Source of the DNA: an uncultured Bacteroidia bacterium
GTDB lineage: Bacteria > Bacteroidota > Bacteroidia > J057 > CALLMJ01
Length of the DNA stretch: 39,262 bases
Assembly: GCA_938005475.1 (NCBI GenBank)
Contig: CALLNY010000038.1
Location: 1-39,262 of the forward strand
Direction: 5' to 3'
Numbering within the stretch: the first letter of the stretch is position 1; each line of letters begins with the position of its first letter. The notes under the pieces were generated by a model. The model had not been told where the DNA came from, searched no databases, and saw nothing but the letters and a program-made list of their open reading frames with translations. Position numbers and translations under genes: made by a program. This document shows positions 9,272-17,647 of the stretch, piece by piece.

Positions 9272-10512
9272 AAAAAATTACACTTCTTTCAGTTTTATGG
9301 ATTGTTTGTTTACAATTACAAGCGCAGGACACATTAACCATAATGACTTACAATTTATTGCAATACGGTGGAACCGGGCATAGTTCGCTAGCTCCATCCG
9401 TAAAAAATCCTAACTTAAAAACTATCATCAATCAAATTTTGCCTGATATTTTCGGAGCTAATGAAATTTCTAATAACAGCGTTTATTGCGATAATATTTT
9501 GTTCAATGTTTTAAATCAGGATGGAAGAGATTACTATAAGCGTGCAACATATTCTAATGTAACCAATTCTAACTTGGTGAATATGTTGTTTTATAATTCC
9601 AATAAAGTAGAACTTTCTAATCAATATTTTATCAATGGCGGAACTCGCGATATGATGTTGTATAAATTATATTACAAAGCCCCTAACCAAAACCCTATTG
9701 TGGATACCACTTTTATTTATGTTTGTTTGATACATCTAAAAGCAGGTAATACTTCAGCAGATATTGCTTCAAGAAATACGGAAACCCAAGCTGTTATGAA
9801 TTATTTGAATAATATGAATCTACCATCTAATACGAATTTGATTATCATGGGAGATATGAACCTATACACTTCTTCGGAAGTGGCTTATCAAAATATGGTT
9901 AATCATTCTAATTCTACTATTCGTTTTTATGACCCTGTAAATAGACCAGGTGGTTGGAGTAATGATGTTAATTTTAAAGATTTACATACACAATCTACTA
10001 GAGTTGTTTCAGAAGCTGACGGTGGAAGTGGAGGTGGGCTTGATGACCGTTTTGACCATATTCTCATGAATCAAAATGTTATACTTGGTAATCATAAAGT
10101 AAAATATGTTACCAACTCATATAAAGCTTTTGGTAACGATGGTAACCGCTTTAATGGGGCAATCAATAATTCCAATACAATTATTAGTCCTGCGGTTGCT
10201 AATGCATTATACTCTATGTCTGACCATCTACCCGTAGTAGCGAAAATTTTTATTAATACGTTCAATTCTAATATTACACCCCCCGAAAATACTATTAATT
10301 GGACTTTAACTCCCACTTCTTTTACTATTACTAGTAATACACGCTTAAATACTCCTATTACTATCTACGATGTTTTAGGGAATATAGTTTATAACCAAAG
10401 TATCCAAGACAATCAGTTTGTATTTAATTTGAATGTTTTAGGACCAGGTATTTATTTCGTTAAATGGAATGATAAGGAGAATACATACGTTAAGAAAATA
10501 GTAAAATTTTGA
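9268..10512 (+). CDS. Secreted endonuclease/exonuclease/phosphatase-fold protein with T9SS type A sorting domain
   Basis: 414 aa. A signal peptide (residues 1-20, ending LQAQ) is followed by an EEP/DNase I-like domain with its motifs in order: TIMTYNLLQYGG, DIFGANEI, HLKAG, MGDMNLY, FDHILMN and SDHLPV. These include the metal-binding Asn/Glu, the Asp-Asn pair and the final Asp-His. Residues about 345-414 form a type A sorting domain (ITIYDVLGNIVYN, then GIYFVKW and a basic end), predicting T9SS export and surface attachment or release. The substrate could be extracellular DNA, RNA or a phospho-compound. It overlaps the NRDE gene by 4 bases. Confidence 0.9.
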   Translation: MKKITLLSVLWIVCLQLQAQDTLTIMTYNLLQYGGTGHSSLAPSVKNPNLKTIINQILPDIFGANEISNNSVYCDNILFNVLNQDGRDYYKRATYSNVTNSNLVNMLFYNSNKVELSNQYFINGGTRDMMLYKLYYKAPNQNPIVDTTFIYVCLIHLKAGNTSADIASRNTETQAVMNYLNNMNLPSNTNLIIMGDMNLYTSSEVAYQNMVNHSNSTIRFYDPVNRPGGWSNDVNFKDLHTQSTRVVSEADGGSGGGLDDRFDHILMNQNVILGNHKVKYVTNSYKAFGNDGNRFNGAINNSNTIISPAVANALYSMSDHLPVVAKIFINTFNSNITPPENTINWTLTPTSFTITSNTRLNTPITIYDVLGNIVYNQSIQDNQFVFNLNVLGPGIYFVKWNDKENTYVKKIVKF

Positions 10513-10618
10513 GGTAGCGTTTCGTGCCAAGAGGTAGTTTTTTTAGGTTTTAATGAGAGTATTTAAATTCTAAACAAGAATAAAATACGAAAGATTTCAA
10601 CTTAATATTTAAAGACGC

Positions 10619-10626
10619 TATTTTTG
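10619..10626 (+). promoter_or_regulatory. -7 promoter element for proC
   Basis: TATTTTTG ends 4 bases before the proC ATG, so transcription should begin at or next to the start codon. The expected -33 site holds TTTC (10594-10597), one mismatch from TTTG. Confidence 0.55.
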
Positions 10627-10630
10627 TAGC

Positions 10631-11449
10631 ATGAAGACGGTCATTAGAATTTGTATTATTGGAGGGGGGAACATTGGGCTGTTATTTGGGAAGTCTTTAA
10701 TTCAGTCGGGGATAGTAAATACGCAAAATATACTGATAGTAGAAAAAGAGCCGCGTCAGATAGCCTATATCAAGCAATTAGAAATAGGAAAGGTTCAGAG
10801 CAATTACGATAAGATTGAGAACTATGATGTAATTATTTTAGCGGTAAAACCTCAAGATGCCCAAAGTATGTTTAAAGAACTTGCGCCCCATTTGCGGGAG
10901 CAACAAATTATTTTATCATTTATGGCTGGCATAAAAATTCAAACTATACAGGAAAAATTAAAAATTCACAGAGTTTTTAGGGCTATGCCTAATTTACCAG
11001 CTTTGTTAGGTGAGGGCATGATTGTTTATAGCCAATCTGTAAATATCCCTAAAATAGAAACTTATTACATAGAGAATCTTTTAAGTACTACTGGAAAGAC
11101 TTTGTTCGTAGAAAATGAAGAGCTTATAGATGCGGCTACCGCTATATCGGGTTCAGGTCCTGCCTATGTATTTTATTTTTTAAATGCACTCGTAGAAGCT
11201 TCCAAACAAATGGGATTTAGCCAGAGTGAAGCAGAATTACTGGTTTTCCAAACATTTTTAGGTTCTATTCATTTATATCAAAGCCATAACCTTAATTTTG
11301 AAGAATGGATTTCCAAAGTAGCTTCAAAAGGGGGAACAACCGAAGCCGCTTTAAACCATTTTCATAACTCAAAAGTCAGCGAAAATATCATAGAAGGAAC
11401 CATGAAAGCCTTGAAAAGAGCCTACGAACTAAGTAATGTAGACCTATAA
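10631..11449 (+). CDS. proC: Pyrroline-5-carboxylate reductase
   Basis: The last step of proline synthesis: NAD(P)H-dependent reduction of pyrroline-5-carboxylate, in the cytoplasm. At 272 aa it has the usual length. The N-terminal Rossmann motif is IIGGGNIGLLFGKSL (about residues 9-23). VILAVKPQDA and the conserved MPNLPALLGEG follow, and the C-terminal dimerisation domain carries the ProC signature around ISGSGPAYVFYF and KGGTTEAAL. The start codon is supported by the -7 box directly upstream. The downstream membrane-protein gene begins 30 bases after the stop and may be cotranscribed. Confidence 0.95.
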   Translation: MKTVIRICIIGGGNIGLLFGKSLIQSGIVNTQNILIVEKEPRQIAYIKQLEIGKVQSNYDKIENYDVIILAVKPQDAQSMFKELAPHLREQQIILSFMAGIKIQTIQEKLKIHRVFRAMPNLPALLGEGMIVYSQSVNIPKIETYYIENLLSTTGKTLFVENEELIDAATAISGSGPAYVFYFLNALVEASKQMGFSQSEAELLVFQTFLGSIHLYQSHNLNFEEWISKVASKGGTTEAALNHFHNSKVSENIIEGTMKALKRAYELSNVDL

Positions 11450-11479
11450 AACAAGAAATTTTCCTCTTTTTAGGTTTGC

Positions 11480-12664
11480 ATGTTATTTCTACGAATTACA
11501 GAAAAATTATCATTACAATGGATTTTATTGAGTAGTTTTTTTGTACGATTAGTAGTTTGCATAATATACTATTTTGCTTTTGCCCCATATGAATTAAAAC
11601 CCATCCAAGCAGGAAACTATCAAGGTTTAGGAACAGACGGTTATTTTCAGATAGCAAGGACGTTATGGTTAAGTGGAGAATATGCATTTGAAGTAGGTGG
11701 TAGTCCTGTACATTCTCGCCCCCCCTTACAACCTTTCTTACTATTACTAACTAGCTGGTCAGAACAATATTGGTTTTGGTTGTGGTTCATAATTTCATCG
11801 TTTTTAGGTACGTTAGCTGTTTATTTAACCTACCAAATCGCCATAAAATGGAGCATAAGTTCTACTAAATCGTTATGGATCGCTTTTAGTGTAGCATTCC
11901 ATCCTTATTTAATCATTATTGCTCGTTCCACAACTTTTGTACATCTTGGAACGGTACTATTGTTATCTGCATTTTATATTTATTGGCATTCAAAAGAGAA
12001 TTTATTAAAATACCTTTTGCTCGGCTTTATTTGTGGACTTTGTTTGCTAACGCATGGAACGTTTCAAATTCTCCCTGTCATTTTTGCTTGCTTTTTACTT
12101 TATAAACGAAAAACAGTCAAGGCTTTCTTCCTTCTTTTATTTACTTTGATAACAGTTCTACCCTGGACACTGCGAAATTATTATACTTTTGGAAAACCTA
12201 TTTTTTTGGTTACTGGCATGGGAATGCAGTATTGGAAAGGAGAAGAAAGTGCTTTCCGAGAAAAAGTAGATATTTACCGAAAGGTTTACGAACAACACAC
12301 TGGTAAACCCCTTCAAATTGCTTATTTTTGTACTATCAATCCCGATGATGACGATTTATTATGGAAATTAGCTTTAAATCATATTAGAGAGAATCCCTTA
12401 TCCAGCGTTCAACGATTTCTATATGGTATAATAATTTTTTTATTCCCCCATGAAACTGGACTTTTAAAGTTTATATTTACTTTTTTAGTGAATGCCCCCA
12501 TTTACTTAGCTATATGTTTCCGACAACAAAAGCGTCCTTTATATTTTTGGCAAAAAGAAATTATCTTCTATATGTTATGGGTAATAATGGCTTTTGCTTT
12601 TTTTACACCCCATGCAGGTTATATTGTTATGTTTTTACCCATTTTAGTGGTTTTAATGGCATGA
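11480..12664 (+). CDS. GT-C-like multi-pass membrane protein, probable glycosyltransferase
   Basis: 394 aa with about nine to ten hydrophobic segments. After the first helix, the first periplasmic loop carries an acidic motif (GLGTDGYFQIARTLW) and then SRPPLQPFLLLL, the pattern of ArnT/PMT-type GT-C enzymes that transfer sugars from polyprenyl-phosphate carriers. No soluble C-terminal domain is present and the protein stops within a helix (LPILVVLMA), so it is shorter than ArnT-like proteins. Donor and acceptor cannot be named. A TAGGTTTG at 11471-11478 abuts the ATG too closely to be a confident promoter. Confidence 0.6.
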   Translation: MLFLRITEKLSLQWILLSSFFVRLVVCIIYYFAFAPYELKPIQAGNYQGLGTDGYFQIARTLWLSGEYAFEVGGSPVHSRPPLQPFLLLLTSWSEQYWFWLWFIISSFLGTLAVYLTYQIAIKWSISSTKSLWIAFSVAFHPYLIIIARSTTFVHLGTVLLLSAFYIYWHSKENLLKYLLLGFICGLCLLTHGTFQILPVIFACFLLYKRKTVKAFFLLLFTLITVLPWTLRNYYTFGKPIFLVTGMGMQYWKGEESAFREKVDIYRKVYEQHTGKPLQIAYFCTINPDDDDLLWKLALNHIRENPLSSVQRFLYGIIIFLFPHETGLLKFIFTFLVNAPIYLAICFRQQKRPLYFWQKEIIFYMLWVIMAFAFFTPHAGYIVMFLPILVVLMA

Positions 12665-12745
12665 AGTAACTACTTAAAGTTTATTATTAAGTAAAATTAG
12701 ATAGCTAATTCAAATTTTATTATATTTTGAAATTTAAAAAAATAG

Positions 12746-12776
12746 TTTGAAAAATTTTTAATTAGTGTTATTTTTG
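12746..12776 (+). promoter_or_regulatory. Full Bacteroidota promoter for the PD-(D/E)XK-like gene
   Basis: -33 TTTG at 12746-12749, exactly 19 bases, then -7 TATTTTTG at 12769-12776. This is an exact fit to TTTG-N19-TAnnTTTG. It overlaps the in-frame GTG at 12776, so the ATG at 12791 is the likely start, with at most a ~10-base leader. Confidence 0.7.
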
Positions 12777-12790
12777 TGAAATATCTCTAT

Positions 12791-13471
12791 ATGAAGAAAA
12801 AAGCTAATAAAGAAAAACTTTCTTTTGATAAAATATGGTTATTATTTCAAGAAACCGACCGGAAATTTCAAGAAACCGACCGGAAATTTCAAGAAACTGA
12901 CCGGAAATTTCAAGAAACCGACCGAATATTAACTGAAAAATTTCAAGAAACCGACCGGAAATTTCAAGAAACCGACCGAATATTAACTGAAAAATTTCAA
13001 GAAATTCATAAAATATTAAAAGAATCGGAAAAGAAAACTAAGAAATTAGAAGAGCTTTTTGTTGGGCAGTGGGGGAAATTGGTAGAATCCTTAGTGGAAG
13101 GTTCATTGGTAAAGTTATTTAATCAAAGAAATATTATGGTTCAACAAACCTTTCAGAGGTCGCGATCTTTCAAAACTGGAAAAGAGATAGAAATTGATAT
13201 CATTGCCTGTAATGGGGAAGAGATTGTTGCAGTAGAAGTAAAAACTGTTCTATCAGAGCAAGATGTTAAAGAATTTATAGAAAAGTTATTAGTATTCAAA
13301 AAAGCTTTTCCTCAATACGTGGACAATAAGGTTTACGGTGCGGTAGCTTTTTTAAGAGCTAATGCTCATGCAGATAAATATGCCGAAAAAAAAGGACTAT
13401 TTGTCATTAAAGCAACAGGGGACAGTGCTAAAATATTAAATAATGAGAAATTTAAACCTGTTGATTATTAG
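12791..13471 (+). CDS. Heptad-repeat coiled coil plus PD-(D/E)XK nuclease-like domain (DUF3782-like)
   Basis: 226 aa. Residues 19-82 are a coiled coil of FQETDRK heptads with two FQETDRILTEK variants. After a linker (ELFVGQWGKLVESLVEG), residues about 105-226 form a restriction-nuclease-like core: KEIEIDIIACNGEEIVAVEVKT holds the E134-x-D136 ... E149-V-K151 arrangement of PD-(D/E)XK enzymes. Proteins with this layout are common, often multicopy, in Bacteroidota and cyanobacteria and have no settled function. The core looks intact, so nuclease activity is possible but not shown. The gene converges on the DUF3108 gene with 11 bases between stops. Confidence 0.75.
   Translation: MKKKANKEKLSFDKIWLLFQETDRKFQETDRKFQETDRKFQETDRILTEKFQETDRKFQETDRILTEKFQEIHKILKESEKKTKKLEELFVGQWGKLVESLVEGSLVKLFNQRNIMVQQTFQRSRSFKTGKEIEIDIIACNGEEIVAVEVKTVLSEQDVKEFIEKLLVFKKAFPQYVDNKVYGAVAFLRANAHADKYAEKKGLFVIKATGDSAKILNNEKFKPVDY
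12845..12994 (+). repeat. Coding 21-bp minisatellite encoding FQETDRK heptads
   Basis: Three 21-base units (12845-12907), then a 33-base unit (FQETDRILTEK), a 21-base unit and another 33-base unit. The last 108 bases are a doubled 54-base higher-order unit. Units differ by at most one or two bases (for example accgac against actgac), pointing to recent slippage or recombination. Every unit length is a multiple of three, so copy changes alter coiled-coil length without breaking the frame. Confidence 0.9.
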
Positions 13472-13482
13472 ATAGTTTTAAA

Positions 13483-14298
13483 TTATTTAATCTTAGAGGT
13501 AAGAGGGTATTTCAGAAAGCTCATTTCTTTAATGTCAGCTTTGATAGAACCTACTATAATAGGGGATTCAACACGTAAAGGTACATAATTACGGTCATCG
13601 GTAACCCATAATTTCATGCCATCATTATCTTTAAAGATTCGGTCTGCAACGACTATGGGTTGTATTTTGATAGCTTTAAATTTTCCTAAATCGGTTTTTA
13701 TGATTTCACGTCCTAATATTTTAAATCCTAACTCATAAAGTTCATTATCTAACCAAATTTTTACTTTGATAAGTTTTCCGATTGGTAAGCTTCCTAAATC
13801 AATACAACGCGTAGCGTATAAACAAGTGAGCATGTCATGTACTTTTTCATTTACTTTAAATTCACCTTTTCTACTGATGATTTTATTTTCTTTGGAGAAG
13901 TCTACCTCATCAATAAAGTTATAACCACCTTCATGTACAGCACGGTAATATTTCACGGGATATAGGCTTTCTTTGTCCATATAGCTGTAAAAAGTATCAC
14001 GTACGGTATAAAACCAATCAAAAGTTGAAGCGGATTTGCCTAATCCTTTGATGAGATAACAATTTTTATGGTTAATCTTTGAGGATTTCCAATCTACCTC
14101 AAAAGTGGCTTCACCAGCAGTTATCCATCCATAATGAACACGTAAAACAATACGCTCCCCTAAATTGAACGCCGTTTCCTTGACCTTAAATTCATATTGC
14201 TCAATGGTATCAATTTGAGTGGAATAACTTGAGATTTGAGAGGGTAGTATCCCCAAAATCACACTCAAAGCAAGCCATTTCAAATTTTTGAGTACCAT
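13483..14298 (-). CDS. Exported DUF3108 domain protein
   Basis: 271 aa with an N-terminal hydrophobic signal (residues about 7-25). The DUF3108 pattern is clear: GERIVLRVHYGWITAGEATFEV near residue 47, FDWFYTVRDTFYSYMD, a central basic stretch, KIWLDNELYEL, and the end pattern MKLWVTDDRNYVPLRVE. DUF3108 proteins are periplasmic or outer-membrane-associated beta proteins of unknown function, sometimes grouped with outer-membrane porin or LolA-like folds. The start is supported by a -7 box 21 bases upstream. It forms its own unit, downstream of and on the same strand as the rarA-kynU cluster. Confidence 0.8.
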   Translation of the reverse strand: MVLKNLKWLALSVILGILPSQISSYSTQIDTIEQYEFKVKETAFNLGERIVLRVHYGWITAGEATFEVDWKSSKINHKNCYLIKGLGKSASTFDWFYTVRDTFYSYMDKESLYPVKYYRAVHEGGYNFIDEVDFSKENKIISRKGEFKVNEKVHDMLTCLYATRCIDLGSLPIGKLIKVKIWLDNELYELGFKILGREIIKTDLGKFKAIKIQPIVVADRIFKDNDGMKLWVTDDRNYVPLRVESPIIVGSIKADIKEMSFLKYPLTSKIK

Positions 14299-14319
14299 GT
14301 TCGTAATGTTTAATATTCA

Positions 14320-14327
14320 CAAAGATA
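14320..14327 (-). promoter_or_regulatory. -7 promoter element for the DUF3108 gene
   Basis: Reads TATCTTTG on the minus strand, 21 bases before the ATG at 14298. It separates this gene from the upstream operon. Confidence 0.5.
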
Positions 14328-14344
14328 CAAAAAAAATACCAATT

Positions 14345-15043
14345 TTAAAAATGTTCAATACGATGTGATTTTCTCTCAATAAAGACTTGATTACTAGCCC
14401 AATGATACAAAAACATAGATTGGTTTTTTTCGTAATCTAATACTCTATTTTTGTAGTCAATTCCTAAACTGAAATAGCGGGATATAGTGTCATGGATTTT
14501 TTTATGGTACTCATGGAAAGCCTTCGGCAAATTAAAATTTTTATAGAGCATTTTTCCACTAATATATGGGGATGGCATAGTCTCTAACTCATAATTTTCA
14601 GCAAATAAATGTGCAATAGCAAAAAATTTGGAAGAAACCTTGAAATGAACTTCAGGAATTAAGAATTTATCACCGATATATAAAATGCCCATTTCATTTT
14701 GATGGTTTTTAACCAACGCAATAAAATCGTATTTAGGCTGAGTTTGTTTGTGGTATGGACGTAAGAAAATATCTTGAAGTTTTTCTTTGTTTTTTAGGTT
14801 GTCTTTTATTCGTTCTTCACTTTGACCGCTATACCATTTTACAGAGCCAATTTCTGAATTAAGGTATACTACATTTCGTTTGAATTTGTTCCAACCTTCC
14901 AGATAACTTTGGTAAAAAATAGCATAGAGCATATCATGCACAGATGAATAAAACAAGCATTCTTGGATTAGAGCATTCCAATCCCAGATTAGTTTTTGAT
15001 TACAGGCAATAACAAATCGTTTTGGAGGGAAGATATTTTTCAA
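14345..15043 (-). CDS. Protein of unknown function coupled to kynU
   Basis: 232 aa, not recognised. It is soluble, basic and rich in aromatic residues, without signal peptide or membrane helix. The N-terminal half contains YSSVHDMLYAIFYQSYLEGW, the middle KYDFIALVKN and MGILYIGDKFLIPEVHF, and the C-terminus ends in RKSHRIEHF. The only plausible start is a TTG at 15043, reached two bases after the kynU stop (reading TAACCTTG), so translation probably depends on coupling. The next in-frame ATG would remove 37 residues. Tight linkage suggests co-expression with kynU, but nothing in the sequence ties it to tryptophan metabolism. Confidence 0.6.
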   Translation of the reverse strand: MKNIFPPKRFVIACNQKLIWDWNALIQECLFYSSVHDMLYAIFYQSYLEGWNKFKRNVVYLNSEIGSVKWYSGQSEERIKDNLKNKEKLQDIFLRPYHKQTQPKYDFIALVKNHQNEMGILYIGDKFLIPEVHFKVSSKFFAIAHLFAENYELETMPSPYISGKMLYKNFNLPKAFHEYHKKIHDTISRYFSLGIDYKNRVLDYEKNQSMFLYHWASNQVFIERKSHRIEHF

Positions 15044-15045
15044 GG

Positions 15046-16275
15046 TTATAATAATGATTGTAGGATTTTAACAAATTTCCAAACATCAAGGAAAGAATTA
15101 TAAAGAGGAGCAGGAGCGACTCGAATTACGTCGGGTTCTCTCCAATCAGCAATGACGCCGTTAGGTTCTAATTGCTCAAAAATCGCTTTGGGATTTTGAC
15201 TTTTTATTTTGATAGAAAGTTGAGCGCCTCTGTTAGGGGGTGTAATAATTTCTAATCGGTTATCTTCTTTAAGCAGGTCATATAAAAATTGAGTAAGTTT
15301 TTGAGATTTTTGGATACGTTTTTCATGTGAAGCATGAAAAAAAATTTCTAGGGAGGCTAACAATGGAGCGATTGCTAAAATAGGGGGGTTACTTAATTGC
15401 CATGCTTCAGCGGTAGAAAAAGGAACAAAATTTTTTTCCATTTGGAAACGTGTTTTTTCTTCATTACCCCACCAACCTTCCAATCTTGGTAATCTAGCGT
15501 TATGATGTTTTTCGTGGATAAAGATGCCTGCAATACTACCGGGTCCTGCATTGAGGTATTTATAGCTACACCAAGCGGCAAAATCTACGCCCCAATCATG
15601 TAGTTGTAATGGGATATTACCTACAGCATGAGCTAAATCCCAACCGATAGTGATATTATATTGATGAGCAATTTTTGTAAAATTTTGTATATCAAATGCT
15701 TCTCCGGAATAGTAATTTACACCGCCTAACAAAATTAAGGCAATTTCTTGATGATATTGTTTTAGGTAGTTCTCGAATTGTTCGGGGGTAGTACCAGTAA
15801 TACTTCCTCCAAAGGGTAACTCTAAAACAGCGTCTTGAAAGCCATGGAACCTAGCTTGCGACTGAACAGCATAAATATCGGAAGGAAATGCTTTTTCTTC
15901 TATGAGTATTTTATATTTACGTTGGGTAGGTCTATAAAAAGATATCATTAATAGATGCAGATTTACGGTTAAACTATTCATAGGGACAACCTCTGTGTTT
16001 TTTGCACCGACTAACCAAGCTAACTTTTCTTGTGCTTGATGATGGTAAGGCATCCAAGGTCTACGAGCTTTAAAATGACCTTCTACGCCGTATTTTGCCC
16101 AGTCTTTTAGTTCTTCATGAATATATCGGGCTACTGTTCGGGGTTGTAAACCTAATGAATTCCCACATAAATATATATACGGCATTCCATTAGGTTGGAT
16201 GGGGAAATAAAATTGCTCCCTGAAAGCTTTTAGTTCATCTTGATTATCTAGTTGAATAGCGCTTGCTTCGTTCAT
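15046..16275 (-). CDS. kynU: Kynureninase
   Basis: A PLP enzyme cleaving kynurenine (or 3-hydroxykynurenine) to (hydroxy)anthranilate plus alanine. From the chosen ATG it is 409 aa, normal for the family. Motifs: IYLCGNSLGLQPR (34-46), the PLP-ring contact region VVPMNSLTVNLHLLM, GWDLAHAVGN with Asp213, and the Schiff-base lysine K239 in CSYKYLNAGPGS. The frame stays open another 35 codons upstream, but that stretch overlaps the preceding gene's 3' end and lacks family similarity. It lies 31 bases after the serine hydrolase stop. No other kynurenine-pathway gene is in the window. Confidence 0.93.
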   Translation of the reverse strand: MNEASAIQLDNQDELKAFREQFYFPIQPNGMPYIYLCGNSLGLQPRTVARYIHEELKDWAKYGVEGHFKARRPWMPYHHQAQEKLAWLVGAKNTEVVPMNSLTVNLHLLMISFYRPTQRKYKILIEEKAFPSDIYAVQSQARFHGFQDAVLELPFGGSITGTTPEQFENYLKQYHQEIALILLGGVNYYSGEAFDIQNFTKIAHQYNITIGWDLAHAVGNIPLQLHDWGVDFAAWCSYKYLNAGPGSIAGIFIHEKHHNARLPRLEGWWGNEEKTRFQMEKNFVPFSTAEAWQLSNPPILAIAPLLASLEIFFHASHEKRIQKSQKLTQFLYDLLKEDNRLEIITPPNRGAQLSIKIKSQNPKAIFEQLEPNGVIADWREPDVIRVAPAPLYNSFLDVWKFVKILQSLL

Positions 16276-16306
16276 TTCAATTTTTTTGCAAAGAAAATAA
16301 AAAATT

Positions 16307-17647
16307 TTAAGGTTTTGAATAATCATAAACAAATTTGGATAAATCCGGAAGTTTTCGGGGTCTTTTTCTTTCGTATTCAAGAATTTTTAAACCTATTTCT
16401 TTTAAGAAAGGTAATCCGAGGGTATAATATTCGTATTTGTCGTCACCAATAATTTGGTTTTCGTTCACGTAAACTGTTGCACTTAAAAAGAATTCGCATT
16501 TTTTTTCAAAGTCTACAATGTAGGCTATGTCGGTTAAGAAGCCAATTGCCATTCCTACTTTATTAAAAATACGAATGTTAGGAATAGTATCGTTACCTTG
16601 CCCGCCATAAATAAAATATTTCATTCTACCGTTTTCGTAGTAATTAAATTTAGGTTTATTGAGGTAGGGGTCTTTACTTTCGGCTGGGTACATGGACATG
16701 TATTTACGGAAAAAGTCATATTCATCTTGTTTAAGTTTAAAACGTTTAGATTTAGGTAAGGAATTAGGCATGATAAGGGCTATGAGCATTTCATGTAAAT
16801 CTTTCAGGGAGATGTAAGAATATTTATGAGGTTCTAGCCCCCCTTGTAAGGAAGTATAACCGTTCCACGAGAATTTACCTACTTTTTCTGTTTTTACATG
16901 AGGTAAAGCATAACTGGAGTCACAGACTGAAGCGGGTTGTTGGTAGAGGATGGTATCGTGATGATAGAACTTAATAGGATTGATATATTTATGTTCTTCA
17001 ATAGGACAGTAAGTAAAAAGTCTTTGAATGATTCGGGTGGAGCGAAATCCACGAGCACGCAAAGTATCGTTTATGTAGTAAGGAGTTAAGAATTCATAGA
17101 GGCGGTCATAACCAGGATTATCTGAAATTAAGAAAATTTTTTTTATATATCCTTTAATGGTAGGAATACCAGAAGCCATGTCAGGGTCTTTGGTTACGGG
17201 GTCCATTTGGCAGGGTCTATTTTTTTCGTTTACAATTTTAGTGTCCCAATTTAAGTTGGGGATATTAAGGTTTCTTAATTTTTCTAGTGCTAATGCAGCG
17301 ACAGGCATCTTTAAACAGGAAGCAGGATAAAAATATTCTGTGGTATCTAACCTAAAAATATGATGTATAAGTTTGGGAATATTTTTTTCATCTCTATTGA
17401 TTTGAGTATAAATAAGTTGAAAACGATATTTTTGTGGGTTATTTATAATTTTTTGGTAATCTTTGGGTAAAGTCTTTAAAAGACTATCTAGCAAGTGTGA
17501 TTTTTCGTTAGGGAAGGTAGCATAATCTTTGGTAGGGGTAGTTTTCTTTGTTTTTTTATTCTGGGCGTATAGCTTCAAGTTAGCCAATATCAAACAACCA
17601 ACGATTTTGAGCAAAAGGATTATTCGTAAGGATAATAATTTTTCCAT
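16307..17647 (-). CDS. Exported class A beta-lactamase-like serine hydrolase
   Basis: 446 aa with a signal peptide or anchor at residues about 8-28 (ending LYAQ). The three serine-hydrolase motifs are present and in order: S110-C-L-K113 (in YPASCLKMP), S175-D-N177 (in LISDNPGYDRLYE) and a KVG triad at 363-365 standing for KTG. Class A beta-lactamases are about 290 aa, so this is a larger relative, with roughly 100 extra residues between SDN and KVG. A periplasmic esterase, amidase or peptidoglycan-related role is as likely as antibiotic hydrolysis. Its ATG lies inside the end of rarA (28-base overlap), showing one transcription unit. Confidence 0.78.
   Translation of the reverse strand: MEKLLSLRIILLLKIVGCLILANLKLYAQNKKTKKTTPTKDYATFPNEKSHLLDSLLKTLPKDYQKIINNPQKYRFQLIYTQINRDEKNIPKLIHHIFRLDTTEYFYPASCLKMPVAALALEKLRNLNIPNLNWDTKIVNEKNRPCQMDPVTKDPDMASGIPTIKGYIKKIFLISDNPGYDRLYEFLTPYYINDTLRARGFRSTRIIQRLFTYCPIEEHKYINPIKFYHHDTILYQQPASVCDSSYALPHVKTEKVGKFSWNGYTSLQGGLEPHKYSYISLKDLHEMLIALIMPNSLPKSKRFKLKQDEYDFFRKYMSMYPAESKDPYLNKPKFNYYENGRMKYFIYGGQGNDTIPNIRIFNKVGMAIGFLTDIAYIVDFEKKCEFFLSATVYVNENQIIGDDKYEYYTLGLPFLKEIGLKILEYERKRPRKLPDLSKFVYDYSKP

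Noticed and set aside
11471-11478. TAGGTTTG before the GT-C-like gene as its promoter
   Set aside because: Only one base separates it from the ATG, so transcription would begin inside the gene; cotranscription from proC is simpler.
12845-12994. CRISPR-like array
   Set aside because: Units are contiguous, multiples of three and in frame within a coiled-coil gene; there are no unique spacers.
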